Shown piece by piece: positions 1 to 8,044 of a stretch of 21,739 nt of DNA (within the stretch, counting starts at the first letter, position 1; the number at the start of each line of letters is the position of its first letter). The position numbers and the translations under genes were made by a program. A model generated the notes under the pieces. It was not told where the DNA came from, ran no database searches, and was given only the letters and a program-made list of their open reading frames with translations. The DNA comes from Beroe ovata (taxonomy: Eukaryota; Ctenophora; Nuda; Beroida; Beroidae), in assembly GCA_946803715.1 (NCBI GenBank), contig CAMPET010000003.1, positions 661,280 to 683,018 of the forward strand, read 5' to 3'.

Positions 1-20
1 TGTGTGTGTGTGTGTGTGTG
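1..20. repeat. GT dinucleotide microsatellite
   Basis: Ten uninterrupted TG units form the left edge of the window; the array may continue outside it. Confidence 0.9.
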
Positions 21-838
21 TCATGAAGTCCTACATTGAGTGTTCAGCATTCCGTCATAGACGAATCACACCACTATTATACCCTCAACACATTTCTTAT
101 GCGGTCTCACACAAGCCATGAGACTTATTAAGGAATGTGGATAAGTTCATTACTTGAGCTTTTGTTGAGGTTCATGATTCATGATTGAACTCCATCAATT
201 TTTCAATTATGCACAACGTTGCCGTGTTCAGTTAATCTTGCGATGGTCAGGTGTACTTGGCTAAGCTACCATGTAAGCTAGAGCAGCTATCCTGAATAAT
301 AACATCACAATACAATTTATGCGGTACATTGCATAAATCATGCATATTTCTTACACTCGGAAGAGTGCCGCGTGGTGCTAGTACTTTTGGTGCGTTTCTT
401 TGTTCAAAATGAGTTGAAAGGCCCCTACGCGCCCACAGTTTGTGGCGCGCGCGACGCGGCGCGCAGTCACATGGTCACCGATAAAGCTGGCAATAATGCT
501 AATTATGTATGACGGATGTAAACACTGTGTCCAAATTACGACCGCAGTAGCTCATGTGTCGAGGATGATTATCTTGGTAGCATATGGAAATTCACGAGTT
601 GTGAATCACGCGGAAATTTCTAGAACACTTACACCCTTTCAGAAACACATCTCAACGTTCATTTGACTCCCTTACTCTCTGGTGTCGATTTCTTCCCATC
701 TGCTGACAGGTGATTTGATATGATATTTGATCGTGTCTACCTAAACAAATGAAAGCACTCTTCTTTCTTCACTGTGAATGAAGCGATGTCATACTATGTG
801 AAACAGAATGGAAAATTCAACGTCGATAATTTCACAGG
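21..838. other. Non-coding stretch upstream of the first recognisable exon
   Basis: No exon could be supported here. Short open frames exist (for example 442-666) but resemble no protein I know and sit in GC-rich sequence with many CG steps. It is most likely an intron, or upstream DNA, of the KANSL1-like gene, because the first supported exon at 839 begins at a splice acceptor (tttcacag) rather than at an ATG. Confidence 0.5.
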
Positions 839-2060
839 AAATTACACCCGCCTCCCGAACCTAAGAGCGAAACTCCCAAAGAGAAGTCCAAGGTTGATAA
901 CGGGTTGGTGATCAGTGCAGCTGCAGTTCCGCCAATCCAAACAACAGCCAGCAATGCTACGGAAACTTCAGTACCGGTTTCAACGAGCAATAATGTTCCG
1001 TCCAGCACTGCTGTACCGAGCAATGCCATAGCCGCTCTCAGTGCACAATGTGAGTATTGTTACTCTATACCTTCACGGGAATGTACTGTTGTTGAAAATG
1101 ATTCTTGTCGAGTTGCCAATTTAACGAATTTGCACGTGCCAAGTGTAGGGATAAGCATGACAACTGATAGTAGTATTCCACGCTTAGTCCTATATAGCCG
1201 TACTGTTTTCCCACACATCATGAAAAGCCGCTCTCCTTCCAACCCAGTGTCTCTGATTGAATCATCTGACGGTGGGATAACGATACACAACAAGAAACGG
1301 AGCACCCCTGGTGCCACGGTTGAGCATATGATTAAGAAGTTCCGTGTATCCAATTCGCAGCCAGGATCCCGGGCCACGTCTCCGACACTCTCCCGCAAGA
1401 AGCCTAGCCAGTTTGATATTAACAACATTGAGGTCAGTTCTGCCTGTTTATTAGGCATTTAGATATCTACCAGCCACCATATTCATTTTACGGTTGATTG
1501 AATGACCCGAATGATTTAATATTGACGCATTGGTATCTCAGGTTGATTTTAGTGTGATTGCCCCAGCTCGCATAGAGCGGCCCAGATACAAAGAGATCGA
1601 GATTCCCAAGTTTCGGATTATAACAAACGAGCTGCTGCATAAGCTTGCCGATACGGAGGCCACATCAGAGGTGGAAGACGACTCCACTGAAGCGTATCTG
1701 GAGCTTCACTCGCGGTGTGAACGTCTTGAGAAAGTTCGGTTTATCAATATGCAGATCAACGCAACGGGTGGAATGCGGGGCGCGAATTCCGGGATGTTGT
1801 CCCCAGCAGCTTTGTCAGAGGACAGTCTCTCTCCGAATATATCACTTCATTCCCCCAGCAAATCGCCGCCTTCAGATAAACGAACTATTGCAATCGTGGA
1901 ACAGGACAGGAAAACTTTGGAGAGGGGTCGGCTGCCGTCCGGCCAGAGGCCCAAAAACAACAACGCTCCAAACAACAAGCATGTAACCTACCTAGAGGAG
2001 GAAATCAGACGAACTCGTGCGAGTAAGCACACCAACGAATACCCCACTGCTGTTTCATAA
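839..2060 (+). CDS. KANSL1: KANSL1-like (NSL complex subunit 1) PEHE-domain protein, C-terminal part
   Basis: Two exons are supported. Exon 839-1432 begins after acceptor tttcacag and ends at donor gag|gtcagt. Exon 1542-2060 begins after tatctcag and ends at TAA. The join gives FDINNIEVDFSVIAPARIER followed by PRYKEIEIPKFRI, which matches the start of the PEHE domain (FDINNI..., KL/RYKEI..P.) that KANSL1 uses to bind the acetyltransferase KAT8/MOF in chromatin. The later LELHSRCERLEKVRF fits the conserved 'LHxxCExxE' segment of KANSL1 better than MSL1. The residues before the domain are Ser/Thr/Pro/Lys-rich and probably disordered; the tail has SP repeats and a charged end (EEEIRRTR). The N-terminal exons and start codon are not identified. 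A strong donor GTGAGT at 1050 and an acceptor at 1187 could remove an in-frame 138-nt piece. By family knowledge it is a nuclear scaffold of the NSL complex. Confidence 0.72.
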
Positions 2061-2191
2061 CTCAGCTAGTTTTCCTTCCTTTGTCGCATCATAGATTTTT
2101 AAGCTATTTCAAATTAACCTCAACGAAATTTAACTAAACTGGTTAATGATCATAATCAATGTGAATAACATTGGCATAATCATATGATAGA

Positions 2192-2197
2192 ATTAAA
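2192..2197 (+). promoter_or_regulatory. Candidate poly(A) signal (ATTAAA) of the KANSL1-like gene
   Basis: ATTAAA lies 132 bp after the TAA at 2060 in AT-rich sequence. It is the commonest variant of AATAAA in animals and the first good match downstream. Confidence 0.4.
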
Positions 2198-2527
2198 AGT
2201 TGTATTACAATTTTATAAATGTTAGATGTTCAAGGCTCCATTGTTCCTGTTGGATTCTCGTTTGAATCGTTTTTAATTTTCTGCTTTCGTCACATGTTAA
2301 TCGTTAAAGTTGATGCTAAAAGTTGTTTCCACTTTTCTTATGTCTGGAAGAGATTTGATGATAAGGTCAGGAAGAGTTTTGAATTTGATGATAAGGTTCT
2401 CAAGCTTCATTAACTTCGAAAAATGCGTTAAACTATACGTCATGATTTGCGTCATGCCTGATGAAACCGGTGAAATACGTACGTCGTACATTCAAGTTCA
2501 ACATTAAACTGATCACTATTAGTTATC

Positions 2528-2620
2528 ATCAATCATTGCCGGATGTTATCTGTCCACTGTTTCTTGCGCGCGCAAGAAACAGTGGACAGATATGAGATAA
2601 CATCCGGCAAATCAATCATT
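2528..2620. mobile_element. Palindromic MITE-like insertion with target-site duplication
   Basis: The core 2551-2588 is a perfect 38-bp palindrome centred on gcgcgc. It is extended by 15-bp arms, ttgccggatgttatc (2536-2550) and its complement (2596-2610), with a 7-base unpaired insert (2589-2595). The direct repeat atcaatca occurs at 2528-2535 and 2611-2618, as expected of an 8-bp target-site duplication. It has no coding capacity. An 8-bp duplication fits non-autonomous hAT-type elements, but the superfamily is inferred. Confidence 0.7.
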
Positions 2621-2644
2621 AATTGTAAGTGCAAGTGTCATGTG

Positions 2645-2938
2645 CTTGCCTGGCGCTGGTGTCGCTAGGCCAGCTGCCGCGATCCGATCGTCAGAACGAT
2701 TTGTGCGCGCAATTTGCCTGGCGATGCCAAACCCTCTGACGCGAGTCGCAAAGCGTTGCCAGCTTAAATTTTATCTGACCTCTGTTTTTGGTTTATGCCA
2801 CGCGCCTTCATCATGTTACGGCCTTAGCTTCGGCGGAGGCGCGAGAGAAACTCAAAAACAGAGGACAAATAAAATTTGGCAAGCGTTGAGCATTAGCGGC
2901 GCGCGCGAAACCCGGGCCTATCGCGTCGTAGACAGGCA
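2645..2938. mobile_element. Longer imperfect hairpin, probably a non-autonomous DNA element
   Basis: The block is unusually GC/CG-rich. Arms 2755-2790 and 2853-2883 are complementary (tttttgcctct-like strand against aaaaacagaggacaaataaaatttggc) with a few mismatches and gaps. The outer ends share TTGCCTG in inverted orientation (2645-2651 and 2932-2938). No clear target duplication is seen. The open frame running through it encodes nothing recognisable. Confidence 0.45.
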
Positions 2939-3015
2939 ATCAGTAATGAATGATGAAATTTCCGACAAGGGATATGATATCATTGATTGACAAATTCAGC
3001 TGCTTATTCCTGATC

Positions 3016-3141
3016 TTTTGGGTCTTGTAGGATTTCACCCTACCCTTGCTGGCGGGATTTTATCCCTGGCAAGGGATAAAAAAGGGGCGGATTGAAAATC
3101 GCGCGCACCGACGGTAGGGTAAAATCCTACAATTTTGGGTC
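3016..3141. mobile_element. MITE-like element with ~20-bp terminal inverted repeats and target-site duplication
   Basis: The left terminus ttgtaggatttcaccctacc (from 3025) is complementary to the right terminus ggtagggtaaaatcctacaa (ending 3132) apart from one mismatch. The 9-bp direct repeat ttttgggtc flanks it at 3016-3024 and 3133-3141. The interior has a second small hairpin (atccctggcaagggat) and a GC-rich stretch. It is too short to encode a transposase and so non-autonomous. Confidence 0.68.
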
Positions 3142-3430
3142 TAGTAATCAGTCATTGTGACTAATGATATAAATCGCTCCCTACATTTCTATTGCTTGTC
3201 TGTGCAGTGCAAGTGTTAGATTATATCAGTATAAGTACCTGGCATAGTTCAGGCGGCTCGCTTCTCAATTGTTCATTATCCTGCAATGCCTTGTCAGTTG
3301 CCAGATTTTATCTTACCTGAAAATTAAACTGCTGAAATAGTAAAGAAATATTATGAATAATTTCCGGTCTTTTTATTTGTAATTTATGCTTCGAGGTAGA
3401 AAACTCATAGTAAATTGGGTAAGTAATGAT

Positions 3431-3503
3431 GGGTGAGTTGCTTAGTGATATGGGTACCAGACTTTTGATCAAAAGATTGTGAGTTTGATTCCTGGCCACT
3501 GCC
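3431..3503 (+). repeat. tRNA-like SINE head (tRNA-Lys-like)
   Basis: The order resembles a tRNA gene: an A-box-like gttgcttagtgatatggg, an anticodon-arm-like agacttttgatc, and a B-box-like gagtttgattcc (3481-3492). The acceptor stem does not pair well, so it is better read as the tRNA-derived head of a SINE than as a functional tRNA gene. It directly precedes the first copy of the duplicated block at 3545. Confidence 0.45.
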
Positions 3504-3544
3504 ATACTCATCTAAGGGTGAGAGATGTAACCCAAGCCTATGCA

Positions 3545-3920
3545 GCCCGACAGTTCACTCATCTGAGTGTACATGAAAATTAAAATGAGAAGCTGTCCAT
3601 TGCAGCAAAGTCTTGGGCAATTGAAATATGGTTTGCACATTCTTAACCATCACTGGCTTGTCGGCTTGATAACTTGAGTCCTTAGTTTCGTGTCATTGGC
3701 TGAATGAATTGCTGATGAATAGAGTCCTCAGTACACAGTAGTGACTAGCAATAAACACTACAGGCAATTTGTGCCTTCATGTCTCTGATACAAAATTGAT
3801 TTATCAATAGCAGTAATGTCAGCAAATTGGTAGCTTAATTGGTGAAGCTATAGGCGTGATCCCTGAGGTTTGGGGTTCAAGTCTGGGTCCCATACTTTTT
3901 TGAGTTTCTTTCATATTCAG
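3545..3920 (+). repeat. SINE-like repeat block, copy 1
   Basis: From gcccgacagttcactcatct to the end ctttcatattcag this block is repeated nearly identically at 4051-4418. Its 3' part contains a second tRNA-like segment: A-box-like tagcttaattggtgaagc (3831-3848) and B-box-like ggttcaagtctgg (3874-3886), followed by a T-run. This suggests a composite tRNA-derived retroelement or a fragment of one. Confidence 0.7.
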
Positions 3921-4050
3921 ATAGTTGTTAATCACCTGCTACCTTTCTATATTGGACACCTATGTTAAGGTGGTGTTTCTTCAATGGTAGTGAATGCCCA
4001 GTTTTTAATATATTGNGCCCCCCCCGGAAAAAATGTCTGGCTACGTGCCT

Positions 4051-4418
4051 GCCCGACAGTTCACTCATCTGAGTGTACACGAAAATTAAAATGAGGAGCT
4101 GTCCATTACAGCAAAGTCTTGGGCAATTGAAATATGGTTTGCACATTCTTAAACATCACTGGCTTGTCGGCTTGATAACTTGAGTCCTTAGTTTCCTGTC
4201 ATTGGCTGAATGAATTGCTGATGAATAGAGTCCTCAGTACTCAGTAGTGACTAGTAATAAACACTACAGGCAATTTGTGCCTTCATGTCTCTGATACAAA
4301 ATTGATTTATCAATAGCAAATTGGTAGCTTAATTCGTTAAGCTATAGGCATGATCCCTGAGGTTTGGGGTTCAAGTCTGGGTCAATCCCATACTTTTTTG
4401 AGTTTCTTTCATATTCAG
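4051..4418 (+). repeat. SINE-like repeat block, copy 2
   Basis: A direct repeat of 3545-3920, with scattered substitutions and a ~12-base deletion near the tRNA-like part. A-box (from 4325) and B-box (4368-4380) motifs are kept. It ends 79 bp before the RBM28 start codon, so the proximal upstream region of that gene is largely repeat-derived. Confidence 0.7.
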
Positions 4419-4497
4419 TACATGGTCATGATCTCGTTGAATTGAATATCATAGCAATAAATGTAAGCCTAAGTGATTAAATTCTTGACAGGAAAAT

Positions 4498-6915
4498 ATG
4501 GTGGATATCAAAGATCTAAAGACTTCCACAGTCTTCATCAGAGGGCTGAAGCCAAATACTAAGGATGCAAACTTATCAGAAGTGTTCAAGGATTTTGGTG
4601 TCATTCGTCAAGCTTTTGTCACTAAGCCCAAGTTCAACAAGGATGGAGATTGTCTTGGGTATGTTAAATTTACCAAGATTGAAGAAGCATCATCTGCTAT
4701 AAATTCTGTCAAAATGATAGGAGGTAAAAAGGTGATTCTAAGTTTTGCAAGGAAGAAGCCACGAAAATTTCGACAATCTGGTAAGGCTGACAGATCAGGG
4801 ACAGTAAAAAAATCAGGATTAAGTGACACAGATGATGAAACAGTAGATGAAATTGTTGGCAATCAAATCAATGAGGTAAAGCTGGATAAACCTACCGAAG
4901 TTACTGAAGTCAAGCATCTATCACCTTCAGACAAGGAAATGAAGACCATAAAGCACGGACAATTTTCAACTCTAATTCACAGTCCTGAGAAGGATGCAAA
5001 AACTGTCATTGTTTTAAATTTGGCGGATGGTATCACAGAGAATGCTGTAAGAAAACGTTTCCGTAAAATTGGTGAAATTGAAAAGATAGTTCTGACAGAT
5101 TCTAAAGCTTCAGTAACTTTTAAGGAAGAAGACTCAGCCAAAGCAGCTGTAAAGAAGTTGAATAATCATATTTTCAAGCAGAATGTTATCACTGTTGTAC
5201 CTTCATCTTTGTCTGAAAAGGCCCTCAAAAGAATGGCTCTACCAGTAAGGTTAATAGTAAGAAATATTAGCTTCAAAGTAACTGAAGAACTTTTACGTGC
5301 AGAATTCAGTTCAATTGGGAAGGTAAATGGACTATCATTGCCCAGAACTGATGATGGCAAACTAAAAGGTTTTGCATTTGTAAATTTTTCGAACAAGTTC
5401 CAGGCCAACAAAGCACTTCAAAAGCTTAATGGGAAGGAAATACTTGGAAGAAAGATAGCTGTTGATTGGGCTGTTGCGAAAGATCAATATTCAAAGAACT
5501 TGCAGCAGAAGCAACCTAATGATAATGAAGCAACTTTGGAGGATGTAAGTGATGCTGAGGGAACCAAAGATGAAAACGAAAATGATAACGAATCTGTGAA
5601 TGATGATGGTCTTGGTGAGGACATTGCTAATGAAGACAAAGAGAGTAGTGATGATGGTGAGGAAGATGGAGATAAACCAGTTGATGATGATGTAGAGAAT
5701 AATCCAGAACATCTGAAAAAATCGTATGATGACATAAAAGAGGGACGAACTATTTTTCTAAGAAATTTGCCGTATGATGTTGAAAAAGAAGAGATTGAAG
5801 AAGCATTCTCCTCATTTGGGGCGGTTAGGTATGTCAGGATGCTTTTCGATCATGAGAAAAACAGACCGAAAGGCACAGCTTTCCTGCAGTTCAAAGAAAA
5901 GAGTGGAGCAGATGAATGTCTCCGTAGCACACAGAATGAGCCAGTGACATTAGAAGGTCGTTCAATCATAGTTAGTTCTGCCATTGAAAATACAGAGAGT
6001 CTGAACAATGAATTAACTGGAAAGAAAGGTAAAGATAACAGAAATCTTCACTTGGCATCAGAAGGAGTGATAAAAGAAGGAACAAATGCTGCTATTGGTG
6101 TTTCAAAAAGTGACATGTTGAAGAGAAAACTTGCATTTGAAGCTAAGAAGAAAAAACTTAAAAATATCAGCGTTTTCATATCAACTGTAAGGCTTTGCGT
6201 TCGTAATATGCCTTCAACATTCAGTGAAGCTGATCTCAAAAACTTGATGTCAAAATATGGCAAAGTTGTTCAAATCAAGATACTGCGAGATATCAAACAG
6301 TCGAACAGTGAAGGAGTCGGAAAATCAAAGGGATACGGTTTTGTTCAGTTCTCTAAACACGAAGCTGCATTGGCTGCACTCAGGGCCGTCAATAACAATC
6401 CGAATATTTTCAGTTCTTCTAAACGACCAATAGTTGATTTTTCCTTGGAAGATCAGAATAAAGTAAATGCTAGGATTAAAAAGGTTTCAAGAACCGAATC
6501 CACGAAAAAACCCAAGAAGAGCTTTAATCAGCGGTGGAAAGAAAATCGGCAGAAGAGGAATGAGAAGGCTAAAGGGGAGAAACAAGCCCAAATCCCTCCT
6601 GAAGTTGATTCACTTCAGAAGGAAGCTGTCGCTGAGAGCAAAGCAAAGAAAAACAAAAAAGCGAAAAAGCAAAAGCATAAAAACAGTAATTTATTACATG
6701 ATACTAATGTCGAATCTGCAGTTAATCCTGACTTACATGAGAACGGAAAAGGTAAAAAGAGGGGTACCAAGCTAAAGGATGGCCAACCCAAGAAAAAATC
6801 TAAACAAGCTAAAGATTCATCTTCTGATATTGCTCTGCAGGCAAAGATCAATCAGTATAAGGACAGTATGACGTCAAATAATCAGTCAAAAAGTTTTAAG
6901 AAATGGTACGAATAG
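4498..6915 (+). CDS. RBM28: RBM28 / Nop4-type nucleolar RNA-binding protein
   Basis: A single uninterrupted frame of 805 residues. RNA-recognition motifs lie at about 11-88 (VFIRGL ... CLGYVKF), 167-235 (VIVLNL, degenerate RNP1), 250-326 (LIVRNI ... GFAFVNF), 417-496 (IFLRNL ... GTAFLQF) and 564-650 (LCVRNM ... GYGFVQF). An acidic linker spans ~343-402 and a Lys-rich tail ~655-805. Orthology to RBM28 rather than another multi-RRM protein rests on AVDWAVAKDQY after the third RRM, the NLHLASEGVIKEGTNAA-like segment before the last RRM, INNNP-F-KRPIVDFSLED after it, and the C-terminal QYK...KSFKKWYE ending. The family works in the nucleolus in 60S subunit assembly and binds spliceosomal snRNPs. 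Human RBM28 is 759 residues and is usually annotated with four RRMs, so the second motif here looks additional. Start: first in-frame ATG, six bases after ttcttgacag. No introns, unlike vertebrate orthologues. Confidence 0.93.
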   Translation: MVDIKDLKTSTVFIRGLKPNTKDANLSEVFKDFGVIRQAFVTKPKFNKDGDCLGYVKFTKIEEASSAINSVKMIGGKKVILSFARKKPRKFRQSGKADRSGTVKKSGLSDTDDETVDEIVGNQINEVKLDKPTEVTEVKHLSPSDKEMKTIKHGQFSTLIHSPEKDAKTVIVLNLADGITENAVRKRFRKIGEIEKIVLTDSKASVTFKEEDSAKAAVKKLNNHIFKQNVITVVPSSLSEKALKRMALPVRLIVRNISFKVTEELLRAEFSSIGKVNGLSLPRTDDGKLKGFAFVNFSNKFQANKALQKLNGKEILGRKIAVDWAVAKDQYSKNLQQKQPNDNEATLEDVSDAEGTKDENENDNESVNDDGLGEDIANEDKESSDDGEEDGDKPVDDDVENNPEHLKKSYDDIKEGRTIFLRNLPYDVEKEEIEEAFSSFGAVRYVRMLFDHEKNRPKGTAFLQFKEKSGADECLRSTQNEPVTLEGRSIIVSSAIENTESLNNELTGKKGKDNRNLHLASEGVIKEGTNAAIGVSKSDMLKRKLAFEAKKKKLKNISVFISTVRLCVRNMPSTFSEADLKNLMSKYGKVVQIKILRDIKQSNSEGVGKSKGYGFVQFSKHEAALAALRAVNNNPNIFSSSKRPIVDFSLEDQNKVNARIKKVSRTESTKKPKKSFNQRWKENRQKRNEKAKGEKQAQIPPEVDSLQKEAVAESKAKKNKKAKKQKHKNSNLLHDTNVESAVNPDLHENGKGKKRGTKLKDGQPKKKSKQAKDSSSDIALQAKINQYKDSMTSNNQSKSFKKWYE

Positions 6916-6943
6916 TTTGCATAGTCATTAGATTTAACTTATT

Positions 6944-6949
6944 ATTAAA
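6944..6949 (+). promoter_or_regulatory. Candidate poly(A) signal (ATTAAA) of RBM28
   Basis: ATTAAA lies 29 bp after the RBM28 stop and is followed by a T/GT-rich stretch (gttttattgtttg), the usual arrangement around an animal cleavage site. Confidence 0.55.
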
Positions 6950-7219
6950 GTTTTATTGTTTGAGCTCTGAAGTCGGTTAAACGATTTTTACCACCAATCA
7001 CGATTCTTTACCTGAGAACGACGGTTTTTAATATTTGTAATATTTGATGTTTTTAAACATTTTACCACCTGGTTTGATTTTGAGCTACCTAAACTACAAT
7101 TTTCACGCAAAGGTTGAACCACTACGCCAAGATATCTCTAACTTCGTGGTTTATCATTTACATCATATTTACTAACCAATAGAACCGCTCATAGATCAGA
7201 TGCTGTTACCAGAGTAGCC

Positions 7220-7858
7220 ATGTCAATAGGGCGTGGCAGGGGCAGGGGTAAGTCCAACTCGAGTATTAATGTTATCAGTGAGAACCTGGGAATTGGTCGA
7301 GGTGATATTGGCAGTTTATCAGCGCCCATACAACCCCAAGAGAGATTTCCCCCACTCAAACGTCAACCCCAACCCCTTCTTGAGTCAACACATCACAACT
7401 ACCTTATCGCACTGAAGCAAGAGTTCAGGAATTACATGCGCGACTCACCCTATCACATACACCCGGAAACTAAACGATCAAAAATTGAGCGGTACTCAGA
7501 CAGGTTCAAACAGTTCAAAACACACAAAGAACTTGAATGGGTTCCCAATTGGAATATGTTCCCTGCCGAATTGAGGATGAGAACGTCAAAATCGGCTAAA
7601 CAGCCCGAAATCAAGCCCCGTATGGTGGGTCGTCGACAGGACCATTCAGATGCAAGCTTGTTGAAACGACTGGACAAACATCAGGAGTCAGAGAAGAATA
7701 GGAAAGATGAGGATGATGATGATGCAGGGAGTGAGAATGATTTACACTTCGAGGAGGAGATTGATGATGTGGATGTAGATTTGGATTATGTTCAGAACTA
7801 TTACGATGATGATTATAATGCTTTTGATGATGATGCAGATGAGGGCCCTACCATGTGA
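7220..7858 (+). CDS. POLR3G: RNA polymerase III subunit RPC7 (RPC32), POLR3G/POLR3GL-like
   Basis: 212 residues in one exon. Features in order: Gly-Arg N-terminus GRGRGRG (4-10); FPPLK (~43-47); the core YLIALKQEFRNYM (~61-73), then ETKRSKIERYSDRF and LEWVPNWNMFPAELRMR (~104-120), equivalent to human 'YMLALKQELR...', 'IERYS' and 'EWIPDWRRLPREM'; a long Asp/Glu tail from ~162 containing DYVQNYYDDDYNAF, matching the family 'NDYINSYFEDGDDF' end. The length fits human paralogues (218-223). RPC7 forms the Pol III-specific RPC3-RPC6-RPC7 trimer used in initiation on tRNA, 5S and other small RNA genes. It lies 304 bp after RBM28 and 186 bp before ARFGAP on the same strand. Start: first ATG, giving the conserved N-terminus. 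Single-copy ancestor or one of two paralogues cannot be told. Confidence 0.92.
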   Translation: MSIGRGRGRGKSNSSINVISENLGIGRGDIGSLSAPIQPQERFPPLKRQPQPLLESTHHNYLIALKQEFRNYMRDSPYHIHPETKRSKIERYSDRFKQFKTHKELEWVPNWNMFPAELRMRTSKSAKQPEIKPRMVGRRQDHSDASLLKRLDKHQESEKNRKDEDDDDAGSENDLHFEEEIDDVDVDLDYVQNYYDDDYNAFDDDADEGPTM

Positions 7859-7960
7859 CCTGATGGTTTTTACTTGTTTTAACTCAATTCTCATACTTTA
7901 ATTATATCAGTTTTCTATTGTTTTCAGTAAGAGTATCATTCCTTTCATCGTCTGAATAAT

Positions 7961-7970
7961 GTTTTTCCAG
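7961..7970 (+). promoter_or_regulatory. Strong splice-acceptor sequence upstream of ARFGAP start
   Basis: gtttttccag lies 74 bp before the ARFGAP ATG in the 186-bp gap after the RPC7 stop. No ATTAAA or AATAAA occurs in this gap. It could serve a 5' UTR intron or a spliced-leader trans-splice site. Confidence 0.4.
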
Positions 7971-8044
7971 TGGTAATCGAGCTACTGCTATTCAGTTTTG
8001 AAACATCACTATCATCGACGCTAACTCATGTTCATTATCAAGAT

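Larger units (their letters stand above)
2061..4497. other. Repeat-rich intergenic spacer between KANSL1-like and RBM28
   Basis: No protein-coding gene is recognised in these 2.4 kb. The first ~480 bp are AT-rich and contain a probable poly(A) signal. The rest holds three hairpin elements (2536-2610, ~2645-2938, 3025-3132), a tRNA-like sequence (3431-3503) and a duplicated SINE-like block (3545-3920 and 4051-4418), each listed separately. Short open frames such as 2640-2990 lie inside these repeats and are not genes. Confidence 0.75.

Noticed and set aside
442-666. 74-codon open frame near the window start
   Set aside because: No recognisable motif, unusual amino acid mix, no splice or poly(A) context; it fits chance.
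2640-2990. 116-codon frame as a small gene
   Set aside because: It runs through a hairpin element; the arms of an inverted repeat explain it and the protein has no recognisable features.
3831-3893. Functional tRNA gene
   Set aside because: A and B boxes are present but the arms do not fold into a proper cloverleaf, and the segment is part of a larger repeated block; better read as a SINE-like remnant.
4498-6915. RBM28 as a recent processed retrogene
   Set aside because: The intronless frame suggested it, but there is no 3' poly(A) tract or target duplication. The ORF is fully intact and several neighbours are also single-exon, so intron loss or ancestral intron poverty is as likely.
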